Part shown: in pieces, positions 54,329 to 63,738 of the stretch | Position numbering within the stretch: position 1 is the stretch's first letter | Layout: each line of letters starts with the position of its first letter | NCBI RefSeq assembly: GCF_900002575.1 | Contig: NZ_LN650648.1 | Location: forward strand, 868,001 to 932,000 | Source of the DNA: Romboutsia hominis | GTDB lineage: Bacteria; Bacillota; Clostridia; Peptostreptococcales; Peptostreptococcaceae | Direction: 5' to 3' | DNA: 64,000 nt | The notes under the pieces: model-generated | The model's database searches: none | The model's input: only the letters and a program-made list of their open reading frames with translations | What the model was told of the DNA's origin: nothing | Made by a program: the position numbers and the translations under genes

Positions 54329-54478
54329 ATGGAGAATAAATTTTCAAATGGACATTATAAAGACGCAATTGAGTATGCAAAATATATACTTTCAAATAGT
54401 TCCTCTATAAAAGAAATAGCTGAGAATATAAATGAATTAGAAAAAGAAGACGATAATAAAAAATCAAGTGATAATTAA
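54329..54478 (+). CDS. Small hydrophilic protein (49 residues)
   Basis: A short gene with AGGAGGAAA before its ATG, in the same unit as the 58-residue gene and ahead of a terminator. The product begins MENKFSNGHYKDAIEYAKYI and is helical and acidic at the end. No family recognised; it may be sporulation-related like its neighbour, which is a guess. Confidence 0.55.
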   Translation: MENKFSNGHYKDAIEYAKYILSNSSSIKEIAENINELEKEDDNKKSSDN

Positions 54479-54504
54479 ATTAGCAACACAATAATATAGT
54501 TATA

Positions 54505-54551
54505 AAATAGTAGGTTAATTAATATTTATATTAAATAACCTACTATTTTAT
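54505..54551 (+). terminator. Intrinsic terminator
   Basis: AAAATAGTAGGTTA / TAACCTACTATTTT with an 18-base loop. Confidence 0.83.
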
Positions 54552-54666
54552 TTGAATAAATTATTTAAGTAGACGCATTTAGATATATAAATTATTGAAA
54601 AATATAAATAGAAATACTAATATTAATTATTAATGAATGAGGTAATAGAGTTTAGGGGGGATTATT

Positions 54667-55893
54667 ATTAATAAATTACTTAATACATATAAAGGACTCC
54701 CAAAAGAGATATACATATTGTTTATAGGTAAAATAGTAAATAGTATAGGTTCTTTTGTACATCCTCTTATGTCATTGATACTTACACAAAAAATAGGAAT
54801 GTCAGCTTTTGAAGCCGGTCAATTTGTGACAATGCTTGCAGTATTTCAGGCTCCATGTATGATAACTGGAGGAAAGTTAAGTGATACGATTGGAAGAAGA
54901 AAAGTTATAATAACATTTCAAGCTTTAGGTGCACTTATGTTAATTATATGTGGGCTTATGGATACTACTGTATTAACAGCTAAGATAATGATATTATCAT
55001 CATGTTTTTATTCAATATCATCACCTGCTTATGATGCGTTAAATGCAGATTTAACTAATGAAGGAAATAGAAAAGAATCATACTCACTATTGTATATGGG
55101 AGTGAATATTGGTTTTTCTATAGGTCCAATACTTGGTGGATTTTTATATAAAGATTATTTATTTTTAATATTTATAGGAGATGCTATAACTACCTTAATA
55201 GCCCTAACACTATTTATATTTTATGTAAAAGAGCCAACAAAAATTAAAAAAAGCAATGTAATAGACTCAAAAGAGATATATGATGATGAATATAAAGATT
55301 TTTCTACTTTAAAAGTATTAATTAAAAGACCTATACTAATAGCATTTCCTATTATAATGCTATTATATCAATTTTCATATTCTCAATGGGGATTTTCTCT
55401 TCCTCTTCAAATGGGAGAAATATTTAAAGAGGATGGGGCAAGATTGTATGGATTATTAGGAGGATTAAATGGATTTATAGTAATTATATTAACTCCTATA
55501 TTAACTAGTAAAACTAAAAAATATAAATCTATGAACATTATGTCTATAGGAGGAATTTTATATGGGTTATGTTTTTTAGTGGTTAGTTTTTCAAAAGTGA
55601 TGCCATTATTTTTCCTAGCAATAACATTATTAACTATAGGCGAAGTTTTAATAGCTATTAATAGTTCGGCTTTTATAGCGAACAATACTCCTATATCTCA
55701 TAGGGGAAGGATAAGTTCTGTAATACCATTAATTACTGGAATGGGATATGCAATGGGACCTATGATAATGGGGAAAATTATAGATTCAAGCTCTATATCT
55801 ATAGGGTGGATAGTAGTTATGTTGGCATCTTTTATAGGAGCATTCGGACTTTTAACATTAAAAAAACTTAAATTAGAAATAAATGAAGAATAA
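54667..55893 (+). CDS. Major facilitator superfamily transporter
   Basis: A 408-residue MFS protein with about twelve membrane segments; the loop 2-3 motif GGKLSDTIGRRKVII (motif A) is typical of drug:H+ or sugar antiporters, and GINSSAFIANNTPISHRGRIS-like loop sequence follows in the second half. The first canonical start in frame is TTG at 54718, which would cut into the first helix and lacks a good ribosome site. AGGGGGG at 54654-54660 points instead to ATT at 54667 (or 54664), giving (M)NKLLNTYKGLPKEIYILFIGK, the normal beginning. I place the start there. Confidence 0.83.
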   Translation: MNKLLNTYKGLPKEIYILFIGKIVNSIGSFVHPLMSLILTQKIGMSAFEAGQFVTMLAVFQAPCMITGGKLSDTIGRRKVIITFQALGALMLIICGLMDTTVLTAKIMILSSCFYSISSPAYDALNADLTNEGNRKESYSLLYMGVNIGFSIGPILGGFLYKDYLFLIFIGDAITTLIALTLFIFYVKEPTKIKKSNVIDSKEIYDDEYKDFSTLKVLIKRPILIAFPIIMLLYQFSYSQWGFSLPLQMGEIFKEDGARLYGLLGGLNGFIVIILTPILTSKTKKYKSMNIMSIGGILYGLCFLVVSFSKVMPLFFLAITLLTIGEVLIAINSSAFIANNTPISHRGRISSVIPLITGMGYAMGPMIMGKIIDSSSISIGWIVVMLASFIGAFGLLTLKKLKLEINEE

Positions 55894-56088
55894 CTAGTAT
55901 AAAAAATAGAAATTAATATGAATATTAAGAATAAAGTACTTACTAAATCGTACTTAAATAGATAAAATTTAAAAAAAGTTCATAAATTATTGAAAAAAAA
56001 TCCTGTTATGCTATAATTAACCTATAAATACGAATTATTAAATAAATTTATGGAATAATAATCGGTTTTATAGGGGAGGAAATATAAA

Positions 56089-57429
56089 ATGAAGAATCAA
56101 AGTTCGGTTATTTATCAACTAGATGGTAAGCCAAAATTAACAGAAGCTATACCCTTAGGTCTTCAGCATATACTAGCGATGTTTGTTGGAAATGTTACAC
56201 CACTTATAATAATTTCTAATATACTTAACTTGTCATTAGCTGATAAAACTTCTTTAATACAATGTGCTATGTTTGTATCTGGAATAGTAACATTAATACA
56301 ATGTTATAAAGTTGGTCCATTTGGAGCAAGGTTACCAATAGTTATGGGAACTAGTTTTGGGTTTGTACCAGTACTTACAGCAATAGGTGCTAAGTATGGA
56401 TATGAAACGATACTTGGAGCATGTCTAGTAGGTGGGCTTATAGAATTAATGTTTGGTCAAAGTATGAAAAAATTAAGGAGATTTTTCCCGTCAGTGGTAA
56501 CAGGAACAGTAGTTTTAGCTATGGGTATATCTTTACTTCCAACAGGTATAAATTATTTTGCAGGTGGAGTAGGAGCTAGTGACTTTGGTTCAATATCAAA
56601 TCTTATATTAGGAACAGTAGTTTTACTAACTGTATTAATTTTTAATCAATATACTAAAGGGATAACTAGTTTAGCATCAATACTTATAGGACTTATAGTT
56701 GGATATATAGTAGCAATACCAATGGGAAAGATAGATTTTTCGCAACTATCTCAGATGTCTATGATATCTGTTCCAATGCCGTTTACATTCGGGTTTGAAT
56801 TCCATCTAGACGCAATATTTGCAGTAGCTTGTGTATTTATAGTTTCAGCTGTTGAGACAGTAGGGGATATAACATCAATAGCCCATTCAGGGATAGGAAG
56901 AGATGCTACTGATAAAGAAATAGCAGGTGGAGTTATGGCAGATGGTATAGGAAGTGTTATAGGGGCAATGTTTAGTGTACTTCCAAATACTTCGTTTGGC
57001 CAAAATGTAGGGATTATAGCCATGACTAAAGTTATAAATAGAAATGTAGTAGCAACAGGTGCAGTATTTTTAATATTAGCAGCAGTATTTCCAAAATTTG
57101 GAGCAATAATATCTTTAATGCCTTCAAGTGTATTAGGTGGAGCTAGTGTAATGATGTTTGCAATGATTGCAGTTAGTGGGATAAAGCTTATAACTAGTGA
57201 GCCTCTTAATAATAGAAATAGCACAATAGTAGCACTTTCATTAGGAGTTGGCGTTGGATTATCATTTGTTCCAGGAGTTCTTTCTAATATGCCAGAATCT
57301 ATACAATTAATATTTGGAGATTCAGGACTTGTATTAGTTGCAATTATAGCAGTAGTTTTAAATATAGTACTTCCAAAAGAAGAAAAATCTGTAGAATTAG
57401 AAGTTAAATTAGAAGGTCAAATATCTTAA
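56089..57429 (+). CDS. Uracil-xanthine permease family (NCS2) purine transporter
   Basis: A 446-residue nucleobase:cation symporter with about fourteen membrane segments. LGLQHILAMFVGNVTPL at the N terminus, SAVETVGDI (helix 8 Glu) and NTSFGQNVG (helix 10 signature Q-N-x-G, xanthine/urate type) are visible. It most likely imports xanthine or urate. GGGGAGG precedes the ATG. I found no purine riboswitch upstream. Confidence 0.9.
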   Translation: MKNQSSVIYQLDGKPKLTEAIPLGLQHILAMFVGNVTPLIIISNILNLSLADKTSLIQCAMFVSGIVTLIQCYKVGPFGARLPIVMGTSFGFVPVLTAIGAKYGYETILGACLVGGLIELMFGQSMKKLRRFFPSVVTGTVVLAMGISLLPTGINYFAGGVGASDFGSISNLILGTVVLLTVLIFNQYTKGITSLASILIGLIVGYIVAIPMGKIDFSQLSQMSMISVPMPFTFGFEFHLDAIFAVACVFIVSAVETVGDITSIAHSGIGRDATDKEIAGGVMADGIGSVIGAMFSVLPNTSFGQNVGIIAMTKVINRNVVATGAVFLILAAVFPKFGAIISLMPSSVLGGASVMMFAMIAVSGIKLITSEPLNNRNSTIVALSLGVGVGLSFVPGVLSNMPESIQLIFGDSGLVLVAIIAVVLNIVLPKEEKSVELEVKLEGQIS

Positions 57430-57439
57430 TACAAAATAA

Positions 57440-57478
57440 AAGATAGTTATTTTTATATGTAAAAATAGCTATTTTTTT
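57440..57478 (+). terminator. Terminator of the purine permease
   Basis: ATAGTTATTTTTA / TAAAAATAGCTAT with one G-U pair, followed by T7. Confidence 0.82.
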
Positions 57479-57578
57479 ATAAAAAACTTTATATATATGT
57501 GTTAAAATTTTATTTAAATTTAGGTATAAGTTATATATAATTATAATAGGGAAAGATATAACAGGGGGAAATATACCG

Positions 57579-59960
57579 ATGAAAAGGATATTTAATAAAT
57601 TAAATGAGAATATAATAATTATAAATAATAAAGGAGATATATTATTTTGTAATGAAGTATTATTAGAAAAATTAGGGTATAAACAAAAGGATATAATACA
57701 AAATAATATAAATAATATTTTATATAATATAGAAGATATTGATTGTATAAAAAAAGAAGAAAATATAGATTTGTTGTTTTATAGAAAGACAAAAGACATT
57801 GTCAAATTTAACTGTGATATAATAATAGATTTTTTTGAAGAAAAAGAAGCAATTTTTATATTATGTAAAGAAATAAGCAAATCATATACAATAGAAGACT
57901 TAGATAATCTACTAGATAGTATACCGATAGGATTATGGATTAAGAATATAGATGGTAAATATTTATACTCAAATAGATATCTAGCAAGTCTTGCCAACAA
58001 AGAAAAAGAAAATATGATAGGAAATTATGATATAGATAATTTTAAAGATGAATATGCACATTTATATAAAGAGGTAGATGAAGAGGTAATAAATACAAAA
58101 AAGCCAAGGCTATTTGAAGAAGCTATAATAGTAAATGGAATAAGCAAAGAGTTTGAATCGTATAAGGCACCTATACTTGGTGAAAATGAAGATGTAATTT
58201 ATACGGTAGGAGCTACAAGGGATATAAGTTTGAGAAAAAAGATAGAAAAGCAGGTATTTAATAACCACAATCAAGTATCAACTTTGAACAATATTTTAAA
58301 TATATCTAATCGTGATATAAAAGGATTATTAGAAAATGGTTGTTATGAGCTCTTAAAATACTTAAGTATTGATGGAATATCTATATGGTTGTATGATAAA
58401 GATAAAAAAGAATTAAAATCATATATAAGAAGAGGTTATTCTGTTGTATCACAGCATGAAGGTATAATAAAACTAGGTAAAGATACAATAGAGTGGGAAA
58501 TTTTTAATAATATGTCAGATGGCTTAAGGGATATAAATGAAGTAAGCCATATAGATATATGTAAAAAAATGGAAAATGATGGAGTGAAATACATAGGAAC
58601 TTATAAAATAAAATTAAGAGATGATATTATAGGCATATTAACTATATATTATAAATATGATAATAAACCACCAGAATATGACCAAAGTAATTTTATAAAA
58701 GCTATATGTGGTCAGATGGCTATATTAATCAAAAACTTAAAACTCACTAATGAAATAAAAATAGAAAATAAAAAAAGAAGCAATACAGAAAGAGAATTGG
58801 CATTGTTTTTAGAAACAGCAGTTGATTTAGTAGGGGTTATAGATGAAGATGGATATTTTAAAAAAGCAAACTCAAAATGGAGTGAAGTATTAGGATGGAC
58901 AGAAGAAGAATTAATAAATATTAATTTAAAAAATTTACTACATCCTGAAGATATGAAAAAGGTATTATCAGTTAAAGATTTTAAAAAAGGTTCTAAATTT
59001 AGAAAAAATGTTAAGTATAGATATTTAAACAAAAATGGAAAATATATATGGTTACATATAGGTAGCAAGTATGTAGAGGAAGAAAATCATTTTTTAGTTA
59101 CAGGAAGAGATATAACAAAAGAAATGTATGTTGAAGAACAAACTAAAAAACTAGAAAAAGCTATTGAAATAGAGAGTATGAAAAATGAATTTTTCTCTAA
59201 TATATCACATGAATTTAAAACTCCACTTAATATAATACTTGGGAGCATGCAGTTATTAAATCAAAGTATATATAAAAATAGCATAACTACTGAAAAACTT
59301 ATTAATCATATAAGTACAATAAAGCAAAATTCTTATAGACTTTTAAGACTTGTAAATAATCTTATAGATATAAGTAAAATAGAAACAGGATACTATGAAT
59401 TACAACTTTCTAATAATAATATAGTTAATATAATAGAGGATATAACTCTATCAGTTGTAAATTATGTAGAGTGTAAAAATATAAATTTAATATTTGATAC
59501 TGATACAGAGTGTGAAATATTAGCATGTGACCCTGATAAAATAGAGAGGGTTATGCTAAACTTATTATCAAATGCAATAAAATATACAGGAGAATATGGA
59601 GAAATAATAGTAAGTTTAAAATCAGATGGTAAAAAGGTAATAGTATCTGTAAAAGATAATGGGACTGGAATACCTAAGGATAAAATAGGAATTATATTTG
59701 ATAGATTTGGACAAGTAAATGATGCACTAATAAAAAGAAGAGAAGGTAGTGGAATTGGTTTATCCTTAGTTAAATCTTTAGTAGAAATGCATGGAGGCTC
59801 TATAAGGGTAGAAAGTGAATTAAATATAGGAAGTGAATTTATATTTGAAATACCTGTATCTTTAATTGAAGATGAAGAAGTAACTATATTAGATAAAAAT
59901 TTAAGAGATACACAAATAGAAAAGTGTAATATAGAGTTTTCAGATATATATAATATTTAA
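57579..59960 (+). CDS. Orphan multi-PAS/GAF sensor histidine kinase
   Basis: A 793-residue soluble kinase: PAS (about 1-100), PAS (about 105-215), GAF (about 230-390), PAS with PAC end (about 405-520), HisKA with NISHEFKTPLNIILG (His near 543), HATPase with LLNLLSNAIKYTG, DNGTGIP and GSGIGLSLV. The tail CNIEFSDIYNI repeats that of the kinase at 5448-7103, and the catalytic halves are closely similar, so the two are paralogues. No response regulator is adjacent. AGGGGGAAA precedes the ATG. The signal is unknown; orphan kinases of this kind in spore formers can feed Spo0A. Confidence 0.88.
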   Translation: MKRIFNKLNENIIIINNKGDILFCNEVLLEKLGYKQKDIIQNNINNILYNIEDIDCIKKEENIDLLFYRKTKDIVKFNCDIIIDFFEEKEAIFILCKEISKSYTIEDLDNLLDSIPIGLWIKNIDGKYLYSNRYLASLANKEKENMIGNYDIDNFKDEYAHLYKEVDEEVINTKKPRLFEEAIIVNGISKEFESYKAPILGENEDVIYTVGATRDISLRKKIEKQVFNNHNQVSTLNNILNISNRDIKGLLENGCYELLKYLSIDGISIWLYDKDKKELKSYIRRGYSVVSQHEGIIKLGKDTIEWEIFNNMSDGLRDINEVSHIDICKKMENDGVKYIGTYKIKLRDDIIGILTIYYKYDNKPPEYDQSNFIKAICGQMAILIKNLKLTNEIKIENKKRSNTERELALFLETAVDLVGVIDEDGYFKKANSKWSEVLGWTEEELININLKNLLHPEDMKKVLSVKDFKKGSKFRKNVKYRYLNKNGKYIWLHIGSKYVEEENHFLVTGRDITKEMYVEEQTKKLEKAIEIESMKNEFFSNISHEFKTPLNIILGSMQLLNQSIYKNSITTEKLINHISTIKQNSYRLLRLVNNLIDISKIETGYYELQLSNNNIVNIIEDITLSVVNYVECKNINLIFDTDTECEILACDPDKIERVMLNLLSNAIKYTGEYGEIIVSLKSDGKKVIVSVKDNGTGIPKDKIGIIFDRFGQVNDALIKRREGSGIGLSLVKSLVEMHGGSIRVESELNIGSEFIFEIPVSLIEDEEVTILDKNLRDTQIEKCNIEFSDIYNI

Positions 59961-60002
59961 AAATATATATAATAAATTAATGAATAATTAATTATAAACC
60001 AT

Positions 60003-60037
60003 GAAGGTTTTCACTAGCTAAAGTGAAAACCTTTTTT
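60003..60037 (+). terminator. Terminator of the sensor kinase
   Basis: AAGGTTTTCACT / AGTGAAAACCTT followed by TTTT. Confidence 0.88.
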
Positions 60038-60210
60038 GAATTATATTATTATTATCGATGCTTTGTATAGTTGCTTACGCAGACTATAAATGTATTTATA
60101 GTAAATTAGATAGAAAATAAATGGAATATGGAGTTTACTGATAATAATTAAAGAATATAAAATATACATCTTATATGCTTTAATTTACAAAAAGTAATGT
60201 ATAGAATCTT

Positions 60211-60262
60211 AAAAAAGTAGATATATCAAGTAATAAAAAATATTTGATATATCTACTTTTTT
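60211..60262 (-). terminator. Hairpin terminator of the remnant
   Basis: AAAAAAGTAGATATATCAA and its complement around a 14-base loop. It lies downstream, on the minus strand, of the membrane protein fragment. Confidence 0.7.
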
Positions 60263-60381
60263 AGATGCAGTAAATAAACATGATTATAATTATATAGCAA
60301 TATTATTTAATTTATTAAGTTTTTGTAGTTTGTATTTTTTAAACATCAATGTATTAGACATATTACACAAAGTTAACTTAC

Positions 60382-60555
60382 CTATCTTTCAAATGAATTG
60401 CTACTTTCATAGGAACAACAAAATTTACTTCCTTTAAATAAAAAGAAGAATGCGCTGCCCATAATAAGAGGGGTTATAAATGATACAGCTAAAGCGATTG
60501 AATTGCTATATGTACTTTTTGTAAAAACTGCAAGAATTAATAAGATAAGATTAAT
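60382..60555 (-). pseudogene. Remnant of a membrane protein
   Basis: An open stretch of about 57 codons without a usable start: LLILAVFTKSTYSNSIALAV, then a hydrophobic FITPLIMGSAFFFLF and a Cys/Ser-rich polar end. It looks like the C terminus of a multi-pass membrane protein that has lost its 5' part. The parent family is unknown. Confidence 0.4.
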
Positions 60556-60720
60556 TTAAAAATATGAAAAAAGATGAAGATAAATAATAATACAGATTGG
60601 CTAAAATCAAAGGATTCATTGAAATGGTATTATAAACTTATCATAAAAAATAAATAATACTATGATAAAATATGACTATAGACCATAAATTAAGATATTT
60701 TGCATAAGGGAGGGGAATTA

Positions 60721-61455
60721 ATGAATATCATATATTTTTTAGTAGGAATAATAGCGACGACTATTGGTGCAATATCAGGAATTGGTGGAGGAGTTATAAT
60801 AAAGCCAGTACTTGATACATTAGGAAATTATGATATAAGTACGATAAGTATATTATCTAGCTTTACTGTGTTTTCTATGTCAATAGTAGCTTTATTAAAA
60901 AGCATAAAAAATAAAGTTAAATTAGATGGAAAGAGAACTATATCTCTAGCAATAGGTTCTATAATAGGTGGGATATTAGGTAAAAATTTATTTACCTTAT
61001 TTTTAGCGGCTTTAAACAACAATTTACTAGGCCAAAAAATACAATCAACTACATTATTTATACTTATGGGTGTAGTTTTAATTTTATATATTAATGAAGG
61101 TAAAATTAAAGGTTTTAGAGTTAATAATATAGGATTTTGTGCATTGATAGGTATTATATTAGGTATAATTTCTTCATTTTTAGGAATAGGTGGAGGACCG
61201 ATAAATGTAATTGCATTAATGTATATACTAGGTATGGGAAGTAAGGAAAGCTCTATACATTCTATATTTATAATATTTTTTTCACAAGGGTCTAAACTTT
61301 TATCGGTGTTTTTATCAGAAGGATTTAGTGTATATAACTTAGAGGTACTTCCTTTCATGGTTGTAGGTGGTATTATGGGAGGATTTATAGGAAGTTATTT
61401 ATTAGGAAAGATGAAGAAAAACAATATAAAAAATCTTTTACATATACTATGTTAA
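60721..61455 (+). CDS. Sulfite exporter TauE/SafE family protein
   Basis: A 244-residue membrane protein with seven to eight hydrophobic segments in two homologous halves. Each half opens with the family glycine motif, GAISGIGGGVIIKP and SSFLGIGGGPINV. Members move sulfite, sulfoacetate or other organosulfur anions; the substrate is unknown here. GGGAGGGG lies before the ATG at 60721; an upstream in-frame start at 60700 is less likely. Confidence 0.88.
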   Translation: MNIIYFLVGIIATTIGAISGIGGGVIIKPVLDTLGNYDISTISILSSFTVFSMSIVALLKSIKNKVKLDGKRTISLAIGSIIGGILGKNLFTLFLAALNNNLLGQKIQSTTLFILMGVVLILYINEGKIKGFRVNNIGFCALIGIILGIISSFLGIGGGPINVIALMYILGMGSKESSIHSIFIIFFSQGSKLLSVFLSEGFSVYNLEVLPFMVVGGIMGGFIGSYLLGKMKKNNIKNLLHILC

Positions 61456-61573
61456 TTATTATGTGTTTTAATTTGTACAATTTAATAAAAAAATAGTTAA
61501 ATATATATTTAATAACCAAATAATTGTTAATATCAAAAAATATCTAAGTAAGAAAATGAGGGGAAAAAATATA

Positions 61574-63559
61574 ATGATAAAAAATATAAAAAGTATTTTT
61601 TTACTTCTTACTATTTTATTTATAATTTGTGTATCAATAAAAAATAATAGTGTATATGCACAAAAACTAAATGATAGTAATTTGAGTAAAGATAGCATAA
61701 TAGATAGTATAGAGAGTACATATAATAAAAAAGAATTAGAAAAAAACTATATAAACAAAGTTAGGGCTAATTTAAAGGGTGAAGTAAAAGACAGTGAATA
61801 TTACTTTATACAAGGTTATATAGACTATAGTATACATGATTATAAAAGTGCAATAAAAAATTTTGAATTAGCCAAAAAGGATATAAAAAATTCTAAGGAT
61901 ACATTTTTAAAAGTATACAATTATATACTTTTAAATAATTGTCTTTTAGAAGAAGGCAAAAGTGAAAATTTAATAACTAATGCTAAGAAGGCAATTACAT
62001 ATATAAAGGAAGATAAGTCATATAAAAATAATAGTAATGTAGTTTGGGAAGTAATATTTCCATTAAGTTATAATGCAAAAACTAAGGATGAATCAATAAA
62101 ATTACTAAAATCATATATAGAAGAAACTAGCAATTTAGATATAGAGACTAAAATGGCATTAAGGGGAAATTTAGCTATAATATATACTATGGATAGAAAG
62201 TATGGCAAAGCTATATATAATTATTTAGATGTTATAAATTTAGCAAAGAAACATCCAAATATAGATAAAGCTGGTGTGTATGAAGCTAAAGCATATACTT
62301 TTATAGGTAATATAGTATATGAATTAGGTCTGCATAAAGAAGCTATAGATTGGTATGATATGGCAATAAATATAAAAATACCAAATAAATTAAACAATGC
62401 AGAAGCAAAGGTAAATACATATATAAATCAGATGCATGCATACTTAAGTATCGGTGATTACGATAAATGTAGTGATGTAGTAAATGAGACAAAAAAATAT
62501 ATAAAATATCTAGATAAAAATGAACAAGATGATGTAGAAATTCTTCTAAATTATAATATAGCCAATATAAATATACATAAAGGAAATTATGAAGAAGCTA
62601 AAAAATATATAAAAAAAGGTTCAGAGTTATTAAAAGAAGATAAAGTAGAATATTTTATTCATAAAGATATTTTCTTAGGATTATCATATGCAAGTATATT
62701 AAAAGAAGAAGGAAATTATAAAGAAGCTTTAGATATATATAATAAAATACTAAAGCTAAAAAATGAAGGTGCTAAATATATAGAAATTGATATCTATTCT
62801 GATATAGCTGAAATATACAGTAAAATAGGAGATCTAGAATCATATAAAAAATACAATGAAATACTAAAAGAAAAGAAAGAATCTTTAGATGAAATTATAA
62901 AAAATGATTATATTGAATATTCAATAAAGGCATATGAAAATGAAGTATTAAAAGAGAAAGAGAAAAACGAACAAATAAAAGTATTAATTATGACATGTAT
63001 AGTAGTAATATTAATTATTATTTTAATAGCAAGAATAGTTCGTGTGAAAGCATTAAAAAAATTACACTATCAAGATAGTATGACAGGTCTTTATAATAGG
63101 AGATATCTAGATGATTATGAACAGAGAAATATAAAGAAACTAGAAGAAAAGGAAATTTCTATAGTATTACTAGATATAGACTACTTTAAGAAATATAATG
63201 ATAATTATGGACATATAGAAGGAGATAAAGTAATAAAAGAAGTATCAAATTCAGTTCTTATGAATATTAGAAAGAAAGGGATAGGAATAAGATTTGGAGG
63301 TGAAGAAATAGTTATTATACTAGAGGACACTAGTGAAAATGAAGCCATAGAAATAGTAGAAAAAATACAAAAAGATATAAAAAATAAGGCAATAGAACAT
63401 AAGTATTCATTAGTTAATGACATAGTAACTACAAGTATAGGTATATATACTAAAAAGAAAAATATGAAAGAAGATATATATTTAGCAATAGATAAAGCAG
63501 ACAAGGCATTGTATGAGTCTAAAAATAATGGAAGAAATAGATATAGTATATATAATTAA
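61574..63559 (+). CDS. TPR-containing GGDEF protein (probable diguanylate cyclase)
   Basis: A 661-residue protein. An N-terminal signal or membrane segment (IFLLLTILFIICVSI, ending VYAQ) is followed by about 430 residues of TPR-like helical repeats, apparently outside the membrane, a membrane helix (near 475-493) and a cytoplasmic GGDEF domain (about 505-658) with LTGLYNRRYLDD-like start, LLDIDYFKKYNDNYGH and active loop RFGGEEIVII. GGEEI departs from GGEEF only in the last residue, so c-di-GMP synthesis is likely. No RxxD inhibitory site is visible. The ATG at 61574 is preferred over 61556. Confidence 0.87.
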   Translation: MIKNIKSIFLLLTILFIICVSIKNNSVYAQKLNDSNLSKDSIIDSIESTYNKKELEKNYINKVRANLKGEVKDSEYYFIQGYIDYSIHDYKSAIKNFELAKKDIKNSKDTFLKVYNYILLNNCLLEEGKSENLITNAKKAITYIKEDKSYKNNSNVVWEVIFPLSYNAKTKDESIKLLKSYIEETSNLDIETKMALRGNLAIIYTMDRKYGKAIYNYLDVINLAKKHPNIDKAGVYEAKAYTFIGNIVYELGLHKEAIDWYDMAINIKIPNKLNNAEAKVNTYINQMHAYLSIGDYDKCSDVVNETKKYIKYLDKNEQDDVEILLNYNIANINIHKGNYEEAKKYIKKGSELLKEDKVEYFIHKDIFLGLSYASILKEEGNYKEALDIYNKILKLKNEGAKYIEIDIYSDIAEIYSKIGDLESYKKYNEILKEKKESLDEIIKNDYIEYSIKAYENEVLKEKEKNEQIKVLIMTCIVVILIIILIARIVRVKALKKLHYQDSMTGLYNRRYLDDYEQRNIKKLEEKEISIVLLDIDYFKKYNDNYGHIEGDKVIKEVSNSVLMNIRKKGIGIRFGGEEIVIILEDTSENEAIEIVEKIQKDIKNKAIEHKYSLVNDIVTTSIGIYTKKKNMKEDIYLAIDKADKALYESKNNGRNRYSIYN

Positions 63560-63601
63560 AAAAGTAATGAACTTTTAATTATAAAAATTATATTAAATTT
63601 T

Positions 63602-63648
63602 AAATAAAAGCCCTTAAAATGATATTAATGTTTTAAGGGCTTTTATTT
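63602..63648 (+). terminator. Terminator of the GGDEF gene
   Basis: AAATAAAAGCCCTTAAAA and its complement with an 11-base loop. Confidence 0.9.
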
Positions 63649-63712
63649 AAAATTTGAATAAGTATGAAGGAATTTATATGTTAATATCTAATATTGTATA
63701 AAGAAAGGTATA

Positions 63713-63728
63713 TGATAAACGTTTATCA
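63713..63728 (+). promoter_or_regulatory. 16-bp perfect palindrome upstream of lipA
   Basis: TGATAAACGTTTATCA, directly before the AGGGGG ribosome site. Its position fits an operator blocking initiation or elongation at lipA. Confidence 0.5.
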
Positions 63729-63738
63729 GGGGGATTAT

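Larger units (their letters stand above)
60038..60720. other. Intergenic, 680 bases with a gene remnant
   Basis: This stretch holds no intact gene. A terminator hairpin lies at 60211-60262 and a minus-strand membrane protein fragment at 60382-60555; the rest is AT-rich and featureless apart from the promoter expected before 60721. Confidence 0.5.

Noticed and set aside
55980-56088. Purine riboswitch before the xanthine-type permease
   Set aside because: TATAAATACG looks suggestive, but the other conserved purine-aptamer blocks and helix pairing could not be found.
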